From assembly GCA_039033415.1 (NCBI GenBank), contig JBCCCR010000030.1, forward strand, positions 22,389-86,388: DNA of 64,000 bases. Reading direction: 5' to 3'. The position numbers and the translations under genes are program-made. The stretch comes from Pseudomonadota bacterium. Lineage in GTDB: Bacteria > Pseudomonadota > Gammaproteobacteria > Xanthomonadales > SZUA-38. The notes beneath the pieces are model-generated. The model was not told the DNA's origin. It was given only the letters and a program-made list of their open reading frames with translations, and made no database searches. Of this stretch, positions 36,974-45,354 are shown piece after piece (position 1 is the first letter of the stretch; the number at the start of each line of letters is the position of its first letter).

Positions 36974-38544
36974 ACCGCTGCTCCGACCGCCTGAGAAACC
37001 TGCGCCAGGTCTCCCACCGCTTTCACCCGAACTCGGACCGAGTGTCCAGGCACGTAAGCCAGCGGAATCTCCTCCACGTCGACCACGCGCGTGCTGTCCG
37101 CACTGGCCCCAGCGGCGACCGCCTGTTCGATCGCCTGCGACTTAACGCGCTCCAACGCCTGTTCCCGGCCTTCGTCGTCAAAGGAGACGACGCGGTCGAC
37201 TTCACCCCCGACCTGAGCAATGGCGGCGCCGACGGCGTTGGCCACGCCCGACTGCTCCGGAACGAGCAACCTTCCCGCGCCTTGGAGTTCATCTCGCGCC
37301 AGGATTGCACCGCCGCCCACCATGATCACCACCACGTCGCCGCTGCCGGTTTTCATGCGATCCACAGCCTCTTCCAGCATCTGCTGCATCCGCTCGTCAG
37401 CCGTCCGAACAAAATCTGCCGACAGGTCGGCGACCGACCACTGAGAGCCGATACTGGCGCGGCCGGCGGCTACCACGATGTCGGTGGCGGTCAGGGTTTG
37501 GCCACCAAATACTTTGGATTCAGTCAGGATGTCATGGCCCACCGACTGGGGGCCGATGGACAGCTCGCCGTCGCTTTCGACAACCCGGCTACCGCCGCCC
37601 AGACCAATCGAGAGTATGTCGGGCATTCGAAAATTGGTGCGCACGCCGCCGATGTCGACGTTGATCGACGATTCTCGGGGAAAGCCGTCGACCAACACGC
37701 CGACGTCGGTGGTCGTGCCGCCGATGTCGACGACGATGGCGTTGCTTTCGCCGGTCAGGAACGCGGCACCCCTCATGCTGTTGGTGGGGCCCGAAGCAAA
37801 GGTGAGTACAGGGAATTGCTTTACGGCGCTCGCCTGCATCAGCGTGCCGTCGTTTTGCGTGATGTACAGCGGCGCCGCTATCCCGAGTTCTTTGAGGGCG
37901 GTTTCAAAGGCGTCTACGACGAGCACCGAAAGCTCGCGTAGCGAGGCGTTCATCACCGCAGCGCTCTCTCGCTCCAGCAAACCCAGGCGACCGATGTCGG
38001 TCGCCTGCGTGACGGAAACGCCAGGGATTTCTTCGGCGATGATGGCGGCGGCCTGCGCTTCGCCTTCTCGGTTTAGCGGCCCAAACACGCTGGACACCGC
38101 GACCGCGCTTAACCCCCGGTCAGCGAAGCGCCGCGCGGTCCGCCGCACGGCCTCTTCGTCGAGTCCGGTAATCGCGCTGCCGTCCACCTGATAGCCACCC
38201 GGCAGAATTTCTGAATCGCCAAAAACCGCGGCGCGCATGGCCTCAGGCCAGGCCACCAGCGGTGGCAGGGAACGGGTCGCCGGCGCGCCGAGTCGCATGA
38301 CGCCAACCCGGGTTAGACCCCGGGCCTGAACAAAAGCGTTGGTGAACTGCGTGGTACCGATCATCACGCTGCTGATGGCCGCCATGTCGAGGCCGGCCTG
38401 CCCGACAACCTGCCCGACGGCGTTGATCACGCCCGCGCTGATGTCCTCAGTGGTGGGTGATTTGACCGAAGCGAGAATACTGCTCCCGTCCAGCACCACC
38501 GCATCGGTATTGGTGCCCCCGACGTCGACGCCGATTCTCAGCAA
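36970..38544 (-). CDS. Hydantoinase/oxoprolinase family protein (HyuA type)
   Basis: 524 residues, TTG start at 38544 with GAGGGGG upstream. The N-terminal ASKHA-like phosphate motif is GVDVGGTNTDAVV and the second is VVDIGGTTTDVGVLVDG; SIGLGGGSRV follows. This fits the ATP-dependent hydantoinase A/5-oxoprolinase family, in which ATP phosphorylates a cyclic amide to aid ring opening. Its length (~520) suits the stand-alone form that pairs with DUF917 rather than the ~700-residue HyuA that pairs with HyuB; no HyuB homologue is seen nearby. It is first of the four-gene leftward operon and 120 bases downstream of the LuxR-type regulator. Confidence 0.93.
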   Translation of the reverse strand: MLRIGVDVGGTNTDAVVLDGSSILASVKSPTTEDISAGVINAVGQVVGQAGLDMAAISSVMIGTTQFTNAFVQARGLTRVGVMRLGAPATRSLPPLVAWPEAMRAAVFGDSEILPGGYQVDGSAITGLDEEAVRRTARRFADRGLSAVAVSSVFGPLNREGEAQAAAIIAEEIPGVSVTQATDIGRLGLLERESAAVMNASLRELSVLVVDAFETALKELGIAAPLYITQNDGTLMQASAVKQFPVLTFASGPTNSMRGAAFLTGESNAIVVDIGGTTTDVGVLVDGFPRESSINVDIGGVRTNFRMPDILSIGLGGGSRVVESDGELSIGPQSVGHDILTESKVFGGQTLTATDIVVAAGRASIGSQWSVADLSADFVRTADERMQQMLEEAVDRMKTGSGDVVVIMVGGGAILARDELQGAGRLLVPEQSGVANAVGAAIAQVGGEVDRVVSFDDEGREQALERVKSQAIEQAVAAGASADSTRVVDVEEIPLAYVPGHSVRVRVKAVGDLAQVSQAVGAAV

Positions 38545-38666
38545 ACTCGTCTACCCCCTCAGATCACGAGGAGTTCATCTTGGCGCGAGGCTTCTGCCAG
38601 CTTCAACGACTTTGTGGAGTAGTCGGATTTTCGGGGGTGGGTAGGGGGAGACCTAAAACCGGGTAG

Positions 38667-41378
38667 TCACAGGAGATTCCTGCGGGTCGCCTCAGCGATG
38701 GCTCCCTGCCGTGTCGTCGTATCGAGCGTCCGATAGATATTCTTCAGGTGGAACTTGATCGTATTTTCGCCGACATCGATCCGCCGGGCGATCTCCTTGT
38801 TAGAGAACCCTCGCTGGACGTGCTGTAAGACTTCGACCTGGCGACTGGTGAGCACCGAGCGAGCGCGGTCACGAACACGCACCTCGCCCTGCAGCGCCTG
38901 AAGGATGTCGCGCAGAAAGCGATCTCGTAGTCGATTGGAGCCGGCGCTCTGGCTTTGTGCCGAAAACTGCTCCAGTAGCGGGAGGATCAGCTCACCGTCC
39001 TCGATGAAAGGTCGCTGATGATCGTCGAACAGAGCAAGGGAAACGGCTCGATCGACAAAAGCGAACGCTTCGTCGGTCCGATCGCTCTGAAACAGACACA
39101 TGGCGCGCAGGAGCATCGGCTCCAGTTCGCCATAGTCGGCCCCAAGCGACTCGAGCTCCGCTGCTAGCCCATCGAGTTCATCTAAGGCGTCGACCGACAG
39201 CTCGGCGAACAGCGCCAGGCGCGCAAGCAGCAGTCGATGGGCCACGTAGATCCGGCGCGTGGAAAGGTTTTCCGGATCAAACTGTTCACACGATCGCGCG
39301 ATGCCGAAGCGATCAGCGGCAGCCAAAGCCGCGTCGCCGTCACCCGTCCACAGCAGGTTCTGGATCTGCTGCACCTCGATCATGGCGGTCAGTCGCGGCA
39401 CGTCGGCCGACGCCGCAAAGCGGCGGCCTCGCTGCAGAACTTCCTCAGCGGCCTCGAAGCCCTCGGTCGCACGGCTGATGCCTGCGGCAACCCCGAAGGT
39501 GGTGTGATGAATATCGAACCAGGCATCAAAATTGCCCATGCGGGCCAGCGGTTCGCTGATGCACTCGCGTGCCTGATCGAGCTTGTTCTGCAGATACAGA
39601 AGCTCGGCGCGATAGACCGACTCGATCAGCGCAAAATCGCTGTCGGGGCTGAAGTACTGCTTTACCAGGTGGTCGTTCTCCGCGTAAACCATCTCCGTAT
39701 CGCGGAGCTTGCCCTGCATCAGCAGCGACTTACCCTGGTGAAAATAGATAAAGCTTTCCATGTAGACCGCGTTCACCCGCCGGAAGTAGGCGATCGCGCG
39801 GTTGCCGGCGCTCTGGCAGCGATCCAGCTGGCCCGCCTGCAGATAAATCAGACAGGCCACATTAAAGGCGGTGGCCCGAAGGAGCGACTCGTCGAGCGGT
39901 AACGACTCGCAGAGCTGTTCGATGCGCGCGAGATCCGATGCCGTGAAGGGGCGATCTTCATAGCCGGAGATCAGGCAGTCCATCAAGGCGATTTCCGCTT
40001 GCTGCAGCGGCACGATCGGCTGGCCGTTCCACACCGTGAAGTCCTCGGTCTGAGCGCGCAGCCTCTCAAAAACCTCTCGCGCCGCCGCCATCTCCTGCTG
40101 TTTGAGCAGCGCGTGGGCGCGAAACAGCGACAGCCGAAGATGGGCGTCGATATCCGCCGGCGCAACCAGGTCCGCGGCCAGCTCCATGAGGTCCAGATGC
40201 CCTTTGAGATACAGCAGCCAGCCGCCGCGCGCCTCGAGCTCAGCGGCCACGGCACTTGTATCTCCGGCGGCATGGGCGTGACGCACCGCCTCGGTGAGAT
40301 CGCCATGGGTCAGGTGCCAGTCGGCCGCCTTTCCGTGCAGCGCCTCGACCTCATTGGGGCAAGTCCGCTTGAGGTTTCCGACTAAAAATTCCCGGAACAG
40401 GTTGTGGTACCGATACCAGCGCCGCTCCCGATCCACCGCCTCGATCAGCAGATCCTGCTTCTGCAGCCGCTCAAGGACAGACCAACCATCGGTGCGATCA
40501 CAAAGCGCGTTGGCAAGGTCGCCGTTGATTCGTCTGGGCAGTGCGGTCACCAGCAAGAAACGCTGATCCTGCTCAGGGCGGCTGGCGAAGATCTGCTCCG
40601 TCATATAGTCGGCGAGCTCTGCCACCCGGCCCGAGAACGAGGCGATCTGGGCGGTTGAATCCTGCTGGCTGGAGATCCACAGATTGGCCAGCCGCAGCGC
40701 AATTACCCAACCCTCAGTTCGCTCCACCAGCATGGTGATATCGTCGATGGAAAGGTGCGCTGCGTCGCTGGAGAACAGCTCGACCGTCTCCTTAAAATCC
40801 ATCTTGAGGTCCGCGGCGGTGAGGGTGGTTACTTCGTTGCGAACCACCAGATCTGCCAGCGCCAGCGGCGGCGCCGTGCGGCCCGCGATCGTGAACTGGA
40901 GCTCGTCGCAGGCTCGAGTCAGCAGGAAATCCATCATCTCGTGGATGTCCGGATTGCTGATATTTTCATAGTCGTCCAGCAACAGATGCACCGGACGTTC
41001 GCCGCGAGCGACTTCGTTGATCAGGACAATGGCCAGCGACTTGAGCGCCGTATTGCGCAGGCTGTTGCCGACGAGCGCCTGGCTGGAAGGCAGCTCCACG
41101 CCCGCCTGCTCAAAAGCTTTCAGCAGGTACGACACGAAGGTCGACGGCCGGTTGTCATCCTGGTCGACGCTGAGCCATGCGGTAGCAACCCCGTCCTCGG
41201 TCAGCATGTTGTGCCATTGGCTCAGGAGGCTCGTTTTGCCGTAGCCCGCTGATGCGTGGATCACCCGCAGCCGCTGCCCGGCGCTGCTCGCCAACGACTG
41301 AGTCAGCCGCGGTCTGGCGACAAAGTCCTGACTGGTTGCCGATGGCGACAATTTGGTCGTCAGCAGATACTGATCCAT
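38667..41378 (-). CDS. MalT-like LuxR-family transcriptional activator (LAL)
   Basis: 903 residues from ATG 41378. The N-terminal STAND/AAA-type ATPase has Walker A ASAGYGKTSLL and Walker B VHLLLDDYE. A long helical-repeat (TPR-like) sensor region (~400-830) follows, ending in a LuxR HTH: LTSRQVEVLQHVQRGFSNKE, then GENTIKFHLKNIY. MalT-type activators bind a small inducer plus ATP, oligomerise and activate a neighbouring catabolic operon. The hydantoinase-DUF917-receptor-permease genes lie directly downstream on the same strand, so control of that operon by the imported compound is the simplest model (inference). Confidence 0.92.
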   Translation of the reverse strand: MDQYLLTTKLSPSATSQDFVARPRLTQSLASSAGQRLRVIHASAGYGKTSLLSQWHNMLTEDGVATAWLSVDQDDNRPSTFVSYLLKAFEQAGVELPSSQALVGNSLRNTALKSLAIVLINEVARGERPVHLLLDDYENISNPDIHEMMDFLLTRACDELQFTIAGRTAPPLALADLVVRNEVTTLTAADLKMDFKETVELFSSDAAHLSIDDITMLVERTEGWVIALRLANLWISSQQDSTAQIASFSGRVAELADYMTEQIFASRPEQDQRFLLVTALPRRINGDLANALCDRTDGWSVLERLQKQDLLIEAVDRERRWYRYHNLFREFLVGNLKRTCPNEVEALHGKAADWHLTHGDLTEAVRHAHAAGDTSAVAAELEARGGWLLYLKGHLDLMELAADLVAPADIDAHLRLSLFRAHALLKQQEMAAAREVFERLRAQTEDFTVWNGQPIVPLQQAEIALMDCLISGYEDRPFTASDLARIEQLCESLPLDESLLRATAFNVACLIYLQAGQLDRCQSAGNRAIAYFRRVNAVYMESFIYFHQGKSLLMQGKLRDTEMVYAENDHLVKQYFSPDSDFALIESVYRAELLYLQNKLDQARECISEPLARMGNFDAWFDIHHTTFGVAAGISRATEGFEAAEEVLQRGRRFAASADVPRLTAMIEVQQIQNLLWTGDGDAALAAADRFGIARSCEQFDPENLSTRRIYVAHRLLLARLALFAELSVDALDELDGLAAELESLGADYGELEPMLLRAMCLFQSDRTDEAFAFVDRAVSLALFDDHQRPFIEDGELILPLLEQFSAQSQSAGSNRLRDRFLRDILQALQGEVRVRDRARSVLTSRQVEVLQHVQRGFSNKEIARRIDVGENTIKFHLKNIYRTLDTTTRQGAIAEATRRNLL

Positions 41379-41504
41379 AGCCGCAGTTTGACGAAATCTG
41401 CCGGGGAGGCAAAGCACCACCGTAAACCTTCGGCCCCAGCAGGCAGCATCGTGGCCTAACCCGCAGGGTGTAGCAGCAAAGAATGGTTGCAGAACGGACA
41501 GCAG

Positions 41505-42263
41505 CTAGGGGTCTTCGAAACCGTCCCTGAGTAAAACCTGGTCGTAGCGAATGATGAGTCTGGGCTGAAGTGAGGGGTCAGAAGCCTCGCGAGCATGAAA
41601 CCGTCGGGCGTGCGCCAGCGGAGCCGTCAGGCGATCGAGCACAATCCAGCCGTGATTGGCCGCCGGTTCTGCCCGCCAGAGCGCAAGATCACTCAGCGTG
41701 CGTTCGGTCGCCGGCCATTCGTAGTCACCCACGTCGTCAACGAGCAAACTGGTGCTGCTGTCCGCTTCGTAGTCACCGCCAGGATCGACCCACAGGTCGT
41801 CCGGAAAAAACCGGGTAGACCAGGTGGCGTCACCCTCATCCGCAGCGATGCCCATCCCGCCAGGCACACCGGCGTCCGAGGTGGCTTCCCCCCAGGGAGC
41901 CAGCACACGGTGCAGAAAAAACGTCACCGGCCCGGCCTCTTCTCGCTTCCGCGACAGGGAAAGGCGGAGCGTGACCTCCTGGATAATGGCGTCGTCCGGA
42001 ACTGCGGACAGGTCGTCAAAGCGCAGCAAGGCGCGGCGGCGCAAGCCGTTGGCGATGCGGCCAGCAAATAGATAAATGCCGGCGCCGTTGCTCAAATCGT
42101 TGGCGTCCTGATAGATGCTGGTATCGGCGGAAGGGGCAATCTCGATTTCGAGCAGCTGAGCTTCAGCCATCGGCGCCAGCAGCACCAGCCAAACGCCGAT
42201 CAGTCGCCTGATGGGACCCGCCCCGTCATAGAACGAAGCCCAGGTCCGCAGCCGCAAACTCAT
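41505..42263 (-). CDS. Secreted DNRLRE-domain protein with DGFE tail
   Basis: About 252 residues if ATG 42263 is used. That start overlaps the DUF1501 gene by 38 bases and has no SD, so translational coupling is assumed; the open frame extends to 42341. A hydrophobic signal-like segment (LIGVWLVLLAP, then AEA) precedes a single beta-sandwich domain. Its pattern PSADTSIYQDANDLSNGAG, then RRALLRFD, then LRLSLSR, is that of the DNRLRE domain, a carbohydrate-binding-like module of unknown ligand. The end is VLLRDGFEDP, the tail shared with other secreted proteins here. It is the last gene after DUF1800 and DUF1501. Confidence 0.8.
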   Translation of the reverse strand: MSLRLRTWASFYDGAGPIRRLIGVWLVLLAPMAEAQLLEIEIAPSADTSIYQDANDLSNGAGIYLFAGRIANGLRRRALLRFDDLSAVPDDAIIQEVTLRLSLSRKREEAGPVTFFLHRVLAPWGEATSDAGVPGGMGIAADEGDATWSTRFFPDDLWVDPGGDYEADSSTSLLVDDVGDYEWPATERTLSDLALWRAEPAANHGWIVLDRLTAPLAHARRFHAREASDPSLQPRLIIRYDQVLLRDGFEDP

Positions 42264-43590
42264 TGAGGTTGGGGAAAATCGCGTTGAGCTCCGAATCACC
42301 AACGCCAAGCCACTTGGCCAGCGTCGCACAATACTGATCAAGGGCAGTGCTCGGGATCATTCTCCCGCGGCCAATCGAGTCGGCGCCATCCAGCGCAATT
42401 TCGGGATAGGTACCGTAGAGCGTCTGGCCCAGCACACCACCGCCGATCACCATCTGCTGGCCGCCCCAGCCGTGATCTGAACCGTCTCCGTTGGAATTAA
42501 GCGTTCGACCGAACTCCGACATGGTAAAGGTTGTTACGTCGTCGGCGACGTTCAGCTCATCGCCGAGCGCTGACTGAAAGGCGGTGATGGCATCATTCAG
42601 TTCGGTAAGCAGCTCCGGCTGGTCGGTGTTCTGCGCGTTGTGGGTGTCATAACCCCCTTGCGAGACAAAGAAGATTTGTCGCGACTGACCCGTATCGCCG
42701 CGCGCGGCTATCAGTCGAGCTACCGTCTCGAGCTGGCCGCCCAGGTTGGTATCGGGAAACGACGTAGTGACCGGATTAGCTGCCATGGCGCTTGAAAACA
42801 ACGCCTCGAGCTCAATCGACCGGGTCATGGTATCGCGATATTCCCGCTGAAACGGATGGTCGTAGGCAGCCGCAAAAATCTCGTCGAAGCCCGCCTGGCG
42901 CGCGGCGGACGCGAGCTGCGTATCGAAGCCCTCAATCTCGATCAGTCCATCCAGACCAATCTGGTAGGGGCGGGTCACCTCGCCGACAGCAAACCGGTTG
43001 TTGCCGCCGACCGAAACGCTAAACGGAAGGTCCGGGTTGGCGTTGAAGGTCACCAGCTGGTCTGCGACCAGGCCACCCCAGCCTTGGGCCATACCGGCTA
43101 TCGCGGATCCGGACTGCCAAAGCTCGGTCTGGCTGTTGTGCGAGAAAAGCTGAGGCGGACGGGGGACGCTGCCGTTCTCAAAGGTGAGCTTGGTCATCGG
43201 CGCTACCAACGGTCCAACGTTGGTCACCACCGCGAGATCACCGGCGTTGAACAAGCTGCGCAGGCCCGGACAGCTTGGATGAAATCCGTAGTTCCCACCG
43301 CTCAAAGGCGAAACCGCCAGCAGATCCTCCCTCGGAATGGCCAGATTCTCACGGATATCGCTGTACTGGTTGTAGCGGGTGGTGTCCCGTGGCACCAGCA
43401 GGTTGAACGAATCGTTCCCACCGGTCAGATAGATGCATACCAGAGCGCGATAGCCGGCTCCGCCGCCCTGCGCCATGGCCTGATTCACCATGCCGAGCTG
43501 ACCCAAGGTTGCGTAGGCGCCGCCCGCAGAGAGTACGCCGGCCATCTGGCGCAGAAAGTGGCGACGCTTCGTGTTGATAATGCCCGTCAT
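42226..43590 (-). CDS. DUF1501 Tat-exported protein
   Basis: 454 residues, ATG with GAGGT 8 bases upstream. A twin-arginine signal (RRHFLRQMAGVLSAGGAYAT) is followed by an alkaline-phosphatase-like fold: VCIYLTGGNDSFNLLVP, FVSQGGYDTHNAQN and TMSEFGRTLNSNGDGSDHGW contain the Asp/His metal-ligand positions conserved in DUF1501. The family is related to sulfatases and phosphatases but has no firm function. It nearly always pairs with DUF1800, as here (5-base gap, DUF1800 upstream). Export through Tat suggests cofactor or metal loading in the cytoplasm. Confidence 0.95.
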   Translation of the reverse strand: MTGIINTKRRHFLRQMAGVLSAGGAYATLGQLGMVNQAMAQGGGAGYRALVCIYLTGGNDSFNLLVPRDTTRYNQYSDIRENLAIPREDLLAVSPLSGGNYGFHPSCPGLRSLFNAGDLAVVTNVGPLVAPMTKLTFENGSVPRPPQLFSHNSQTELWQSGSAIAGMAQGWGGLVADQLVTFNANPDLPFSVSVGGNNRFAVGEVTRPYQIGLDGLIEIEGFDTQLASAARQAGFDEIFAAAYDHPFQREYRDTMTRSIELEALFSSAMAANPVTTSFPDTNLGGQLETVARLIAARGDTGQSRQIFFVSQGGYDTHNAQNTDQPELLTELNDAITAFQSALGDELNVADDVTTFTMSEFGRTLNSNGDGSDHGWGGQQMVIGGGVLGQTLYGTYPEIALDGADSIGRGRMIPSTALDQYCATLAKWLGVGDSELNAIFPNLNEFAAADLGFVL

Positions 43591-43595
43591 AGCCG

Positions 43596-45239
43596 TTACC
43601 TCTGCACCGCAAATTCTGGAGAGACCAGCAGGAGGTGGATCAGACCGTAAACTTTGCGATCGTCATTCCCGGAACTGGGGTAGGCCTCTACGGTAGCGAT
43701 CAGCGCCTGGCGAAGCGCTGACGACATGCTGCCGTGGAGCATTCGCAGATCGAGTTCGTCCACCAACACCGCCGGATCGTCCAGCAGGGGAATCAGATCT
43801 TCCACGTTGATCGCCGGCCGGTTGGCCGGCGGATTGGTTTGACCCGTGTTGCCGTTCCACCCCTGATTGAAAAGGTGGTTAGCGGCGGTGGCGATCGTGC
43901 CTTCGTCGATGATCTGAAACTCGGGTGAAACCAAACCGGCCTGCTGAATCTCTCCCGGTGCCTGGTAGCCCGGGGAATAGAAATTGAACACGGTCGGTGC
44001 GAAAAGCGGGCTCTGCGCGTAGGGGCCCGTCGGAATGTTGACCGAACGACCGTCCGGAGCCGGCACCGCGTTGAAGGCGCGATACATGGCAATGAGCTTG
44101 AGCAGCGGCTCCCTCGGCCGCCCAAACGGCGCCGGTTGAGCCATCCCGCGGGCCACAGGATCGAACAGGATCGCTCGGACCACCGCTTCCAGATCTCCGC
44201 GCACCCCGCTGCCGTTGTTGTTAAAGACCTGGGCCACCCGCGCGACGTATTCTGGCGGCGGATTGCTGCTGACCAGCTTTAAGATCAGCTGCCGGCTGAT
44301 GAACGGCCCGACGTTGGGGTGGTTAAAAATAATGTCCAGCGCGTCGGTGAGATCCTCTTCACAGGACTGGCCCGCCGGAACAACGGCACCATCCAGCAGC
44401 ACCTTCTCGCCCGGCTCATGCTCCTCTTCGAAGCAGACCATGGGCAGGTAATTGACCTCAGCACGAAAGAAAGTTTCGGAATTGGCGTAAGTCCAGCCAG
44501 TGAATATTTTTGCCATCTCACCGATCACGGCCTGGTCGTAGGTCGGCAGGGGCTGCCCCTGATTATCCAGCATCGGCGTATGGTCCAGGTTGAGCTTGAC
44601 CAGACCAATGCTGAAAAGCTGCATGATCTCCCGAGCATAGTTTTCGTCGGGCAACGTGCCTCGATTCGGATTCGCTTTTCGGTTGCGCAGATGGCTCAGG
44701 TACCGCCCCATCTGCGGACTGAGGCTGACCTCCTCGAGGAGCTGTCGATAGTTGCCAAAGGCGTTGCGAGCCAGCAGGTCGTAGTATTCCGCCAGCCCAA
44801 AAATGTCGTTTCCCATACCCTGCTGGCTGATGACCAGAATCTGGGATAACGCCCAGGCGACCCGCTGTCGCAGCTGGTCCTCACCGTAGATCGCTATCGA
44901 ACCCCAGCGGCTGCGGCGGTCGCCATTCGTGACGCCTTGGGTGGCTGCGAGGTTTTCGAGAAAGGGGCGCTGCAGGCTGATCGGCGAGCTGAGCTGGTTG
45001 TTAAACCAGGTTTCCAGGTCGGACTGCTGCAGGGCAGCGATCTCAGCGGGCGTCGGCCCGTACGTCGCCTGCGTCAGGATTCTCGCTGCTTCAAACTGGG
45101 TGAGGCTCCGCTGACCGACAGGCTCGAAACCATCGGCAAACCGGGCGCCCTGCGCCTGCACCACGGTGCCAACTGCTAAACACGCCAGCCCGCCCGCCAG
45201 CAACACTGCTCGCCATACATTCACTGCGCTTAATCCCAT
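43596..45239 (-). CDS. DUF1800 secreted protein with N-terminal DGFE segment
   Basis: 547 residues from ATG 45239. A signal peptide (ends near VQAQ) is followed at once by ARFADGFEP, the motif that other proteins here carry at their C-terminus. The DUF1800 domain fills the rest: FEAARILTQATYGPT, ALSQILVISQQG, the NYAREIMQLFSIGL box, FTGWTY and a C-terminal YGLIHLLLVSPEF. Function is unknown; the family is paired with DUF1501 in exported modules in many environmental bacteria. It is first of the three-gene DUF1800-DUF1501-DNRLRE set. A palindrome at 45306-45331 lies upstream. Confidence 0.93.
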   Translation of the reverse strand: MGLSAVNVWRAVLLAGGLACLAVGTVVQAQGARFADGFEPVGQRSLTQFEAARILTQATYGPTPAEIAALQQSDLETWFNNQLSSPISLQRPFLENLAATQGVTNGDRRSRWGSIAIYGEDQLRQRVAWALSQILVISQQGMGNDIFGLAEYYDLLARNAFGNYRQLLEEVSLSPQMGRYLSHLRNRKANPNRGTLPDENYAREIMQLFSIGLVKLNLDHTPMLDNQGQPLPTYDQAVIGEMAKIFTGWTYANSETFFRAEVNYLPMVCFEEEHEPGEKVLLDGAVVPAGQSCEEDLTDALDIIFNHPNVGPFISRQLILKLVSSNPPPEYVARVAQVFNNNGSGVRGDLEAVVRAILFDPVARGMAQPAPFGRPREPLLKLIAMYRAFNAVPAPDGRSVNIPTGPYAQSPLFAPTVFNFYSPGYQAPGEIQQAGLVSPEFQIIDEGTIATAANHLFNQGWNGNTGQTNPPANRPAINVEDLIPLLDDPAVLVDELDLRMLHGSMSSALRQALIATVEAYPSSGNDDRKVYGLIHLLLVSPEFAVQR

Positions 45240-45305
45240 CTAGAGCCAGACTTTTTTCCGAACCGCAGTGTGCGTTACATCGATCCGCCATGCGTGAGAG
45301 GTTCA

Positions 45306-45331
45306 TCACAGTTTTTTCGAAACTTTTGTGA
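45306..45331. promoter_or_regulatory. 26-bp dyad element upstream of DUF1800
   Basis: TCACA-N4-TTTCGAAA-N4-TGTGA: the outer pentamers and the central octamer are exactly palindromic, while the N4 spacers are not. It lies in the 115-base gap after the patatin gene and 66 bases upstream of the DUF1800 start. An operator or mRNA hairpin is possible. It is not a CRP site, whose half-sites face the other way. Confidence 0.4.
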
Positions 45332-45354
45332 CGTAAAGCCGGTTTAGGCGCGCC

